A program made the translations under genes and the position numbers. This document shows positions 33,980 to 44,247 of a DNA stretch of 64,000 nucleotides, piece after piece (position 1 is the first letter of the stretch; each line of letters starts with the position of its first letter). A model generated the notes under the pieces. That model had not been told where the DNA came from. It saw only the letters and a program-made list of their open reading frames with translations, and did no database searches. The DNA lies in assembly GCA_946122785.1 (NCBI GenBank), contig CAMGYJ010000006.1:45404066-45468065 (forward strand). The letters are read 5' to 3'. The stretch comes from Linum tenue (Eukaryota; Streptophyta; Magnoliopsida; Malpighiales; Linaceae).

Positions 33980-34604
33980 CAATGTAGTTAAAATCGCGCT
34001 TTAAAACTTACGGTTTTATGCTTCTAGGTCACCAAAACGTTTTCGTTTCTATGTAAAAACTTTAGTGTACAAAATCAGACTAAATTGCGCTTGAAAACTT
34101 AAAAGCTTAAGCTTTTACGCTTCTAGTTCACTAAAGCGCTTTACGTTTTTACGCTTTTACTTCACTGAATGTGTATTCTTTTCATGAAATTAATTATAAA
34201 ATTATATTTTAAAAATAAATCACCGACAATATGATACGTCTAAGATTAAAAATGCATACCAGATACTTTGATGCATTCTGACTTTAATAAAGTAATCTAA
34301 TTTATCGTCTAGGCTTTTCTCAAATTCATTAGCATGGAGGGGAAGGTGGATTCTTGATAAGATTTATGTTTAGGAACTTATTATTAAGAGGCTATAAGTT
34401 GCTCTACTTTAGACATGAATTGCAAGTATTTATTAACTTATCTAAATTTTGTGCACTCATATTTTCATAGTATATGTCGTACTTAACATATTTTTAGTTC
34501 TTTTACAGTATGCGTCAAAAACTTACGCTTTTACGCTTTAATTCTATGCTTTACATTTTACCCCTTTTCCGCTTCTAGGTAGAATCGCGCTTTTAACTGC
34601 ATTG
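33980..34604. mobile_element. MITE (CAATGTAGT ends) inside the F-box gene
   Basis: A 625-bp insert starting CAATGTAGTTAAAATCGCGC and ending GCGCTTTTAACTGCATTG. It is flanked by an 8-bp duplication with one mismatch (CCTGGAAT 33972-33979, CCTGGAAC 34605-34612). Its removal rejoins the F-box frame. Internal blocks 'AAAACTTA.GCTTTTACGCTT' recur in both orientations. Confidence 0.85.
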
Positions 34605-35332
34605 CCTGGAACCATCGACAGGATCAGCTCCCTGCCGGACGAAATCATCTCCCACGTCCTCTCCTTCCTGCCAACCAAGTACGCCGTCGCCCGGGAGCCG
34701 ACGGTGGAAGGATCTCTCGACAAGTCTCCGCGACCATGATTTCGACAACGGCCTGGCCGGTTCACAGCAATCCTCTGGATTCCAGAGAGGCCAAGAGGAG
34801 AGACTTGGAATTCTCTCGATTCGTGGGACGGATTATGAGCCAGCACAAGAATCTCAATTTTGTAAGGCGCTTCCACTTCCAGTTTTCAGTAGACTATTAT
34901 GACTGCGAGCTGAGTCGAGATGTCTGGTGTCCTTGGATGGAGTCGGCTCCTGACGAGTCTCAACTAAAGGAAATTGATATCAGACTGGAGAGCTCATTTT
35001 ACGTTGGTCCCATCAGTGAGCTATGGTCTTCTCCATCGAGTTTCTTCACCATGAAGAATCTAAAAGTTCTGAAGCTTAACGAAATCATGACAGGCATAAT
35101 GTCGGCTTCTATTTTTCTTTCTACTCTGAAAATCCTACAGCTTTTGAAGGTAAGGACTTGGAACTTGGAGTTATTAAGCAGACTCATTTCTGGTTGCCCT
35201 GTTCTAGAGACTCTTCATTTGGAGAATTGCTCTTACAAGATGTGGGATGGCGATCAAGTACTCCTTGCTTCCATACCATCCTTGAAGAACTTGACGATTA
35301 TCAACAATGATGGAAGGCTGCATTGTTCCATT

Positions 35333-35686
35333 TGTCAAACTCCATGAGCAGAGTTGAAGAGAAGGAAGAAGAAGATGATGAGTCTGAAGCCCCTGTTCTA
35401 CAACGGTCGAATGGAGAAGGAGGGAAGAGTGCAAACGCAGCGTTTTTATCACAAGAAGGGAAGACAGAAGAAGATAGAAACGGCAGCGTTTAGTTCTATG
35501 TGTATAGATTAATTGTTTATAGCTGTAGCTAGTGATAGATTGCCACTTGTCTCGTTTTAGATGGACAAGGCAGTTAGAGTTAGTTTTGTCCTGTAGCTCA
35601 GAATTCTCTGTACATATTTCTGCAACCTTGCAGCCAAAGGAATTAGAAAATCATTCCACAAATCAGTCTCTTTTCAATTATTCTCA
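35333..35686 (+). repeat. 5' LTR of the Copia element
   Basis: 354 bp, TGTCAAACTCC to TTATTCTCA. Differs from the 3' LTR at about ten sites, mostly G/A and C/T changes. Confidence 0.95.
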
Positions 35687-35700
35687 TGGTATCAGAGCAG
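35687..35700 (+). other. Primer-binding site for initiator Met-tRNA
   Basis: TGGTATCAGAGCAG immediately after the LTR, the same site as in the left-edge Copia element. Confidence 0.93.
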
Positions 35701-35746
35701 CTGGCTTACCTCTTTTAGGGTTTCGTAAGCTTGCAGCCGTTCAACA

Positions 35747-38700
35747 ATGGCGGACAATCAGGAAGACACTACATCATCAACAACACGCACAGCTACTGCA
35801 GCTGGAGCTACTCAGCAACTACAACCACAACATCAAGCTATGGCTCCCTATTACGTCAATCCCAATGAGAATCTTTCTCAAGGTATTATCTATGTCAAAC
35901 TTGATGGAACTAATTATCACGTATGGAGCAGATCCATGCGGATTGCACTGAAAACCAAGAAGAAACTTGGATTTATCAATGGCACCTTGCCTATACCTGA
36001 GTTGACAAATCCAGACTATGAGATCTGGTATCAGAGTAACACAAATGTCATGGGTTGGATTCTGAATTCACTCACAGATCCCATTGCTGAAGCAGTAATG
36101 GACAATGAAACAGCTCTAGACCTATGGAAGGATCTGCAACAAAGATATGGAGAAGCAGATTCAGTTAGGCTAGCTCATGTTAGAGGAATGATTGCTCGTT
36201 GCAAGCAGGAGAATAGCATTGTTACTGAATACTATAACAGATTGGGTGTGCTATGGACAAAGTTTATGTCATTTAAGTCAATCCCAGCTTGTGAATGTGC
36301 AAATACTCCTCATACCATGACATGTGTTACTTATGCTGCTGTCAAACAATCACAAGAACAGGATCACACCATCGATTTCATTATTGGTCGGAATGACACT
36401 TTTGAAATGACGAAGAATCAGCTGTTGATGATGGACCCTGCTCCAAACCTCAAGGTTGCATACAAGTATGCACTAAAACTGGAAAGGCAAATGGCCAAGC
36501 AACCAGTCAAAGAAGCTGCTGGAGTAGATTCAGTAGCATTGGCAGCATTGAATCAAGGAAGGAATAGAGATCAAAGGAGTGAATATCCGAAAGGAGGAAG
36601 ACAGAACTCTTATCAAGGAAACTATCCTAACAATTACCCAAAGGGAAACACTGAATCAAATGCAAGCAGATTGCTGGAAAACCAATCATGTCATAGCAGA
36701 TTGCTGGAGACTGAAAAGAAAAAGAGGAGAAATGGCAGGACCAAACTTTGCTGCTGCAGCTACATCAAGTGGTACTCATGATCAAAGCAACACAACTCAC
36801 TTACCTAGAACTGAACAGGACAACAGGAATCAGAATACCACTACTCTGCAACTCACTGCAGAAGACTGTAGCAGACTGATGATGTTACTTCAACAGAATG
36901 CTGGCTCTCAAACAGCAAATCAAACCAGCACACAACCTCAAGCTCATTCAGTATCAAGACACATCAGTCAAATGCCAAACAGTGCAGGTAAATATATCCT
37001 ATCTACTTTCACTGCTTGTCAACAGAAGGAGTTATTGAACAATTGGATTATAGATACTGTTGCATTTGATCATATGTGCTGTAGCCTTACCTTTTTCACA
37101 ACACATCATCCAGTAGAAAACCTGTTTGTTACCCTACCAACCAGTGCAAAGATCAAAGTGACACACATTGGAACAGTAAAGATCAATAACAACCTAACCT
37201 TAAACAATGTCCTTCATGTCCCTAGACTTCACTTTCAATCTTATTTCTGTCAGCTCCTTAACCAAAACCCTTCCTATCACCCTAAGCTTTCAATCTGACT
37301 TCTGTGTTGTTCAGGACCTTCATACACAGAAGAAGATTGGTTTTGCAAAAGAGCTTAGAGGACTATACCAACTTCAAACATCCATTCCAAGTCCAGAACC
37401 AAACATCAACCTGGTGGCAGCAGTGAACAGACCTGAGAATGAAGACATGCATCTGTGGCATGCTAGATTAGGACATCTTTCCAATTCTAGAGCTAGACTT
37501 TTCCAGAAATGTAATCCAGAAGTTCCAGTGAATGTCATTGATCACTGTGAAACTTGTCATTTTGCCAGACAAAAGAAGTTACCTTTTCCTTCAAGTTCTC
37601 ACAATTGCACAGAACCTTTTGAAATCATTCACTGTGACATTTGGGGTCCCTTGCATACCACTTCCTATGATGGTTTTCCATACTTTTTGACCATTGTAGA
37701 TGACTTCTCTAGAGCAGTTTGGGTTTATCTCATGAAAAACAAATCAGAGGCAAGACCTCTCTTACAACAGTTCTGTACCATGGTCCATAAACAGTTTGAC
37801 AAACCAGTGAAAACCATTAGAACTGACCAAGGAAAAGAATTCCATATGGCAGATTATTATAGGGATCATGGTATTTCCCATCAAATGTCCTGTGTAGAAA
37901 GACAACAACAAAATGACAGAGTCGAGAGAAAACATCAGGACATTCTAAACATAGCAAGAGCACTGAGATTTCAATCAAATGTCTCTATGCGTTTTTGGAG
38001 TGACTGTGTGCTCTATGCTGTCCATATTCTAAACAGACTCCCTACTCCCATCCTAAACAACCAAACTCCTTTTGAAAGACTCTACAATAAAAAGCCAGAC
38101 TACTCCCTCCTTAGAGTTTTTGGATCACTGTGTTATGCTGCCACCTTAGAGTCAGGTAGGACCAAATTTCAACCAAGGGCTAGAAAATGACTATTCCTTG
38201 GAATTTTACCTGGAATCAAGGGATACAAAGTGTATGACCTTAACACCAAACAAGTATTTGCATCCAGAGATGTCTCTTTTCATGAAACCATCTTTCCTTT
38301 TGCCACTTCTAATGCACCTTCACCTACTGACAACATCCCCACACCATCTATACCTACCATTCCTTTCTCCATCATTCCTCCTCCTGCTTCTTCATCCTCC
38401 CCATCTTTTATTCCTACCCAGTCCCCAACACATGATCATTTGCATATAGGTCTTGATTCAAGTGTTCTTGATTCTCCTACTGAACCATCATCTCCTGGGT
38501 TCATCTCTTTTGAAACCATGGATGAACATGATGCTGAGATTATCACTGAAGAAGAAGCAGAAGGAGAAGGGGGGACAACACCAACAAATCACTCACCTTC
38601 TCCTCCTCCTTTGAGAAAAACTACTAGAACAAGTAAACCACCTGTGTGGCATGGAAATTATTTTGTTGGAAATGCACAGACCAAGTATCCAATATATTCT

Positions 38701-40320
38701 TTCATGGATTACTCTCAGTTGAGCCAAGAGTACAAGCATTATTCCCTGGCAGTATCTAATTTGCAGGAACCACGAAACTTTGATGAAGCCATGTTAGAAG
38801 AATGTTGGAGAGAAGCAGTTAAAGAAGAATTAAGAGCTTTAATAGCTAACCACACATGGACATAGTGGATTATCCTGTGGGAAAGAAGTTGATTGGGAAC
38901 AAATGGATCTTTAAAATTAAACTCTTAGCAGATGGATCGATAGAAAGATTCAAGGCAAGACTGGTAGCACAAGGTTTCACAGAAGTACCAGGAATTGACT
39001 TCCTGGACACCTTTTCTCCAGTAGCAAAGATTAATACAATCAAGATCCTAATGGTTGTAGCATCTGTTAAGAATTGGCACTTAAGCCAAATGGATATCAG
39101 CAATGCCTTCTTAAATGGTGATTTGGAGGAAGAAGTGTACATGAAGATACCACCTGGTATTGAAGGAATGGAAGGGAAGGCTTGCAGACTAAGGAAGTCA
39201 CTCTATGGACTTAAACAGGCCAACATGCAATGGTATGCCAAGCTGACTGAAGCCTTAGTAAGTTTTGGTTTTATACAATCATATTCAGATTACTCATTGT
39301 TCACAAAGAAGAATGATAAAGGAATTGCAGTGATCTTGGTATATGTAGATTATCTAATCTTCTCAGGAGACAATGAGGAAGTAATTCAGGAGGCCAAGGC
39401 TTTCTTATCAAAGCAATTCAAAGTGAGAGATTTGGGGAAGTTGAAATACTTCCTTGGACTAGAAGTAGCCAGAAGCAGTAGTGGGATTTCCATTACTCAA
39501 AGGAAATATTGCTTAGACCTGTTGAAGGATACAGAATTTCTCAATGCAAAACCATGCAAGACTCCATCAGACATGAAGACTAGATTAACTCAATATGATG
39601 ATGAATCATATGTGGATCCACGAGAATACAAGTCATTGATTGGAAGATTGGGGTATCTCACAACAACCAGACCTGACATAGCCTTTGCTGTTCAGCAACT
39701 ATGTCAGTTTCAAGCACAACCAAAGATCTCTCACATGAAAGCAGCTCACAGAATCCTACGCTACCTTAAAGGTTCCCCAGGTCAGGGATTGTTCTTTGCA
39801 TCAAATTCAGAATTCACACTAACAGGCTATAGTGATTCAGACTGGGGGGCATGCCCTGACACAAGAAGATAGATTACTGGGTACTGTGCGTTTTTGGGAA
39901 ACTCACTGATCACTTGGAAGGCAAAGAAACAAGCAATTGTCTCAAAATCTTCCTCAGAGGCAGAGTACAGGGCATTGTCGCAGATGTCATGTGAAATACA
40001 ATGGGTTACACAAGTCTTGAATGATCTCAGAATTGAACACAAACTACCAGCAATGGCATACTGCGACAACAAGTCAGCGATTCATATGGCGGAGAACCCG
40101 GTGTTCCACGAAAGGACGAAGCATATAGAAATCGATTGCCATATAATAAGAGAAAGGGTTAAATCAGGGTTGATTACCTTGAAATATGTCTGCACTGACA
40201 GGAATCTGGCAGATGTCTTCACCAAGGGACTCAGTGCACAACGATTCAGATGGATTATGTTCAAGCTGGGAGTATATGACATATACTCGCCAGCTTGTGG
40301 GGGGCTTTCAAACTCCATGA
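35747..40320 (+). pseudogene. Copia gag-pol polyprotein, frameshifted
   Basis: Gag starts MADNQEDTTSSTTRT (35747) with 'VKLDGTNYHVWSRSMRIALK' and a decayed zinc knuckle ('CWKTNHVIADCW') after a frameshift near 36650. The protease active site reads IIDTVAFDHMC where D-S/T-G-A is expected, so the Gly is lost. The integrase has its HHCC region and the D, D, E residues ('HCDIWGPL', 'RTDQGKEF', 'NDRVERKHQ'). A stop follows at 38188, and a frameshift at about 38860 precedes RT ('GNKWIFKIK', 'DISNAFLNGDLEEEVYM'). The RT box is YVDY instead of YVDD. RNase H has 'SKSSSEAEYRALSQ' and 'ADVFTKGLS', with a stop at 39870. Confidence 0.95.
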
Positions 40321-40658
40321 GCAGAGTTGAAGAGAAGGAAGAAGAAGATGATGAGTCTGAAGCCCCTGTTCTACAACGGTCGAATGGAGAAGGAGGGAAG
40401 AGTGCAAACACAACGTTTTATCATAGGAAGGGAAGACAGAAGAAGATAGAAATGGCAGCGTTTAGTTCTATGTGTATAGATTAATTGTTTATAACTGTAG
40501 CTAGTGATAGATTGCCACTTGTCTCGTTTTAGATGGACAATGCAGTTAGAGTTAGTTTTGTCCTGTAGCTCAGAATTCTCTGTACATATTTCTGCAACCT
40601 TGCAGCCAAAGGAATTAGAAAATCATTCCACAAATCAGTCTCTTTTCAATTATTCTCA
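40306..40658 (+). repeat. 3' LTR of the Copia element
   Basis: 353 bp. The leading TG has become TT. Ends TTATTCTCA followed by the CCATT duplication. Confidence 0.94.
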
Positions 40659-41397
40659 CCATTGGAATGGAAGCACCAAATCTTGAGCATCTTTATCTTC
40701 TGAATTTTGGTGTGTTACAGTTTATGGGTAGTAGTAGTAGTCCATTGTCATGCGTTCACTCGTCATGGGTTGATACTCTTGTTTATGAGGAAACCTGGGT
40801 TGATGATGATGAAGTCGAGTATCGTCGTCATGATGCCCCTCGCCGAGAATTGAGATACAAAATCTCAAAGCAGATGAGAGGAAAATGGTGGCGTATTTGC
40901 TCAAGGCTGGAGCTGTACTGAAGAAGGTGAACCTGCACCTGTTTGAAGATGTGGCTGATTATGATCTTGACGACATGGAAGACCGCCTTGAACTTGCCTC
41001 GCTGCTGAAACTGCCAAGACAGAAGACATGGAAGACCGCCTTGACGGGATTTGCAAAATAAATAAAATTATTATATTTTGACGGGATGAAGAAGAGAATA
41101 TGATTTGCATAATTATAATAATTTTTATTTTATTTATTTATGTTATGGTAAAAATGAGTTGGACATTAAAATAAAATAAAATAAATTTTATTTATTATTT
41201 CTTAATTGTCACGTCACTAAGTTAACGGTCAACTTTGAGAGCTGACTGTCACATTAGCCAAATTTAACGGAGTTGGACGGAGAGTGACCAAACGTTAAAT
41301 TAAAGTACTATCAATAAATTTAAATATTTCGAGTGACCAAACTTAAACGTTTTTTGTAATCTCAGTGATAAACCATGCAATTAACCCAAATTAAAAT

Positions 41398-41560
41398 AGA
41401 CCAAAAAAATAAAATAGACAAAAAAATGTTTTGCTGCCCATTGAGAAACAGAGACGTCTCCTTCCTCCACTCATCCTTTCTCTTCCTTCTAATCTCCACA
41501 GCCGCCACTGCCATCACAATCCATATCTCCGCCATTCTAAGACTCTCGAGTTGAGTTAGG
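41398..41560. other. Flank of the Pack-MULE, CT-rich
   Basis: CT-rich sequence resembling a 5' UTR on the plus strand. No coding frame is supported. It may be the interior of the older element whose end lies at 33377. Confidence 0.35.
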
Positions 41561-42530
41561 AGCTTACGAATGATAGATATTAGCAAATTTGTCCTTATGA
41601 GATATATGCCTCAATGATGTGGACTGGTTCTCAAAGTACGAGATTTGACCTTATAAGTTGCTTATGATCCACTAACTATGATTCAAAAGTCACGTGTCCT
41701 CGTAGAGGTCTAGTGAGTTGTACGATTATGAGTAAGGTTTTCTTGGGCACAAGCAAAGTTCAAGTGTGGGGTTATGTGATTACACGTAGAAAGTACCATT
41801 TTAGACCCCCCCATATTATGGCCAGAATTACATTGTTTTCACATCTTTATTGCCATAATCGCTTGGATTTTCTTAATAATCAATAGAGGTGTATTTTAGT
41901 AACTCTTGGAACCCTTTTACTATTTTAATGCACTTTCGGTAGTGTTGCGTGTGTTTTCGGGCAGAGCATCTTATTGGACCATCTTGTACCTGTTGGGGAA
42001 CATCAAGACTCGATTGTTGGGTGCGATAATAGAGATTGGAGAAAGTTCATAAAACGAAACCAAAAACTTTCAACCATATCCCAAAATGGTGCCTTTGTTG
42101 CTGACTTGGAGGGCATCCATATTGAGCCCATATTCCCCCAGAATATTCCATATGGGTTGGCCATGCTGGAGGAGAGTCGAAGGAATTTGGAAGACGCGTT
42201 TAGGCTGACTTTTCCTCTCATAAACACTAATGAAGAAGCCTGTAAATAGACCCCTAGGGGTAGAAGATCGGTAGCCAGTGGTATAATGCATTAGATGGTT
42301 AATTCTTTGTTGACATAGTGACTCACCCAATTCAGAGTGAAGTGGAACTCAAAGGGCATGTCCTTCCAGAAAGGCAGATGAGCCGCCGATTTGGAGGGTT
42401 TTCTGTGGATATTATTTTGACTGATGTTCCCGCAAAGACTCATCCCTATGGCTTCCTAGAGCCCTAGTTGCATAGGTTTATGAACACTAGAGGTTCTTTG
42501 ACTATGTAATTCTTGATTTGATTTAGGGCG
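41561..42530 (+). mobile_element. Element D: 3' end of an Athila-like Gypsy element
   Basis: Plus-strand order is 3' UTR with 'TTGCTTATGATCCACTAACT' (as in element A) and 'GGGCACAAGCAAAGTTCAAG', then a purine tract GTGTGGGGTTA, then an LTR starting TGATTACACGTAGAAAG at 41777. The LTR start shares 'TAGACCCCC.CATATTATG' and 'GGTAGTGTT' spacing with LTR A. It runs to about 42530, where another element begins. Open frames in it are not genes. Confidence 0.7.
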
Positions 42531-42911
42531 AATAGCATTCTATATCCCTCTACTATTACAAGTTAACAAACGTGCCCTTCTTTTATTATTTTGCACAAAC
42601 ATACTCATCTATTTTGTGACGTAATAAATATAACTTTTCACTACTAACTTTGTTAGTTGACCATTAAAAGACTTGCAAACTGACAATATTGTCCTTTTAT
42701 TGTCAATTATTAAGTAGTTAAATAAAAAAGAATTAAATTATTTTGTCCACTATCCATTCCTTCAAAAAAAAAATTCTCACCGCAACATACGTACATAACA
42801 CACTAGATAGAGAAGGGAAACTAATTGGGAAATCTTGTAGAGTAATAACTCGGCCGCTACTGCTTCCCTTCCCAAATTTCCCACGTCGTCGTCACCTTAT
42901 GGAATTGATTT

Positions 42912-43088
42912 AGACTACCGTCACATTAAAGATTTTACGACAGCTCGTCACGCAAAAAAAATTTTGTGACGCTTGTATTTGGAACGGAACGCGACGACCT
43001 CATGGCGTCGCAAAAGACCATTTGCGACGAAATATAGCTTTTATTGACAGAAACCACTGGTCACTAGTGAGAGTCTTTTTTGTAGTGC
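42912..43088. mobile_element. CACTA-like transposon end (one-sided)
   Basis: Ends AGAGTCTTTTTTGTAGTG, inverse of CACTACAAAAAA. It carries repeated 'CGTCACG', 'TTGTGACG' and 'GCGACGAAAT' blocks. The other end is not seen. Resembles 20890-21080. Confidence 0.5.
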
Positions 43089-43267
43089 CACCTCCAAAGA
43101 AGTTGCATCCCGCTCATACTCTACCTCCACTGCCACGGTGCCACCCCTGAGGCAACCTCCCTCCGCCGGCAACAAATCTAGAAACAAAACCAAACCTCCG
43201 TCGCCACCGCTTCTTGATCCAAATTAATCCCTAAAACAACCGATTCTCGACCGTTAAAAGGAAGACG

Positions 43268-43565
43268 ATGCTTCAACTACTCTATCGAACTTGTCGATTC
43301 AAATCTGCTATCAAAACCGCCCGGCATCATCCACCTTCTCTTCCCATTCCATCGAAACTCTCCCCGCCAGCTATTCCTCCAAATTTGCTTCCTTCTCCAA
43401 ATTCCTAAGAACATCCCTCAATTTTGAATCTTTGGACGAGTCTAAACCTGCACCGCCGCCTGATTCTTCCATGGTGGTTCTAAACCCGAAACCTAACAAC
43501 AATATTTGGAATGATCTCAATTTGATTCGAGTAGAGTTGTGGCCATCGCCAGTCAAATTGTGAAA
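43268..43565 (+). pseudogene. Possible captured 5' exon with a transit-peptide-like start
   Basis: The ATG at 43268 gives MLQLLYRTCRFKSAIKTARH, basic and Ser/Pro-rich, then stops. The overlapping frame 43291-43563 stays open with 'SSHSIETLPASYSSKFASFS' and 'SMVVLNPKPNNNIWNDLNLI'. The composition suits a mitochondrial targeting region of a host gene carried by the surrounding MULE-like element. I do not recognise the gene. Confidence 0.3.
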
Positions 43566-43826
43566 ATGTAGTTGTGGTAGGGAAGACAGCTTCGTAAAGA
43601 TCAATGCGAGAGGGGAAGATAATTAAAAACAATAATTAAATTTTATTTAATTAATTCCATTTTCTGCTGTAAATATATTTTATAATAATTAAGGTAAAAG
43701 GGCAATGTAGTCATTAGCATGTTCTTTAACGGTCAACTAATGGTTAACTAATGGAAATCGTGATAAAAGGATACATTTGTTACATTGCGTAATACTTAGA
43801 GGGGTATATTTGTGCAAAATCCACCA

Positions 43827-44247
43827 TTAATATATTGCACACTTTTGACAATTTTTCAGGGATTTAAATTTCCTGCTCTCCCCTTCATTTTCGGTGGGGG
43901 TAATTTCGTAAATGAACCAGTTCTCTTTCCCAGCCGGCCAAACTTACGCGTTCCCATTTATTTCTCTTCAATTTCGTATTCGATTGAAACAAATCTCTCT
44001 CTTCAGCTCCCTTTCCCTCTCCCAACATTGGAGAAGAAGAACGTGATTTGTAATCAGTTCGGAGAAGAAGATCGCGATCTGGTGGGCGGGTGTTACCCTA
44101 CATTTAGATCTCTTTTTTCTCATCCCACTCTGTCTCTCATCTCCTTCTCTCGCTCTCATCTCTTTCGGAAAAGGGAGCCGATACCAAATCCGAGCTCCCT
44201 CTCGCCTCTCCCAATCATCCTCCGCGCTCTATCCTTTCCTTGAACGA
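43827..44247 (+). promoter_or_regulatory. CT-rich, 5'-UTR-like stretch
   Basis: Pyrimidine-rich plus strand with CTCTCT tracts, typical of plant core promoters and leaders, ahead of the exon-like sequence at 44248. No clear TATA box. Confidence 0.3.

Larger units (their letters stand above)
35333..40658 (+). mobile_element. Ty1/Copia LTR retrotransposon, complete but mutated
   Basis: LTRs 35333-35686 and 40306-40658, perfect 5-bp target duplication CCATT (35328-35332 and 40659-40663), Met-tRNA primer site directly after the 5' LTR, and purine tract TTGTGGGGGGC before the 3' LTR. All Copia domains are present in order (gag, protease, integrase, RT, RNase H), but frameshifts, stops and active-site changes inactivate it. 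The LTRs differ at roughly ten positions, so it is fairly young. It is inserted in the F-box gene carried by the MULE. Confidence 0.96.
33957..41061 (+). pseudogene. F-box/LRR/FBD protein gene captured in the MULE, disrupted
   Basis: The ATG at 33957 starts MDSREPG. After the MITE the frame goes on 'TIDRISSLPDEIISHVLSFL' (F-box), then 'PTKYAVA'. Two frameshifts follow near 34690-34760, with 'RRWKDLSTSL.DHDFDNGLA' split between frames. From 34736 a 203-codon frame encodes the LRR region ('CPVLETLHLENCSYKMWDGD', 'LLASIPSLKNLTI'). The Copia element interrupts at 35332. Coding resumes at 40664 with 'MEAPNLEHLYLLNFG' and ends with an FBD-type 'ADERKMVAYLLKAGAVLKKV', stop at 41061. Plant F-box proteins of this class serve as substrate adaptors of SCF ubiquitin ligases. 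This copy cannot encode one. Confidence 0.85.
33568..41387. mobile_element. Pack-MULE carrying an F-box/LRR gene, 7.8 kb with nested insertions
   Basis: Inverted ends GGGTTAATTGTATGGTTGG and the matching CCATGCAATTAACCC. TIRs are about 300 bp (33568-33873 and 41073-41387). The innermost part, 'CATATTCTCTTCTTCATCCC', is also shared. A perfect 10-bp target duplication AAATTAAAAT (33558-33567, 41388-41397) flanks it. Inside is a near full-length F-box/LRR/FBD gene, not a transposase. Later insertions are a 625-bp MITE (33980-34604) and a 5.3-kb Copia element (35333-40658). Without them the element was about 1.9 kb, a usual Pack-MULE size. Same TIR family as 1970-3262. Confidence 0.9.
42590..43826. 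mobile_element. MULE-like element with ~150-bp TIRs
   Basis: The left arm has 'TTTTGCACAAACATACTCAT', 'TTAGTTGACCATTAAA' and 'AATATTGTCCTTTTA'. The right arm, reversed, has 'TTTTGCACAAATATACCCCT', 'TAGTTGACCGTTAAAGAA' and 'CATTGCCCTTTTACC'. Interior: a CACTA-like end (42912-43088) and a possible gene fragment (43268-43565). Target duplication not clear, so boundaries are approximate. Confidence 0.6.

Noticed and set aside
41974..42249. A 91-codon open frame starting MDHLVPVGEHQD
   Set aside because: It lies inside the LTR of Gypsy fragment D at a position equivalent to non-coding LTR sequence in element A.
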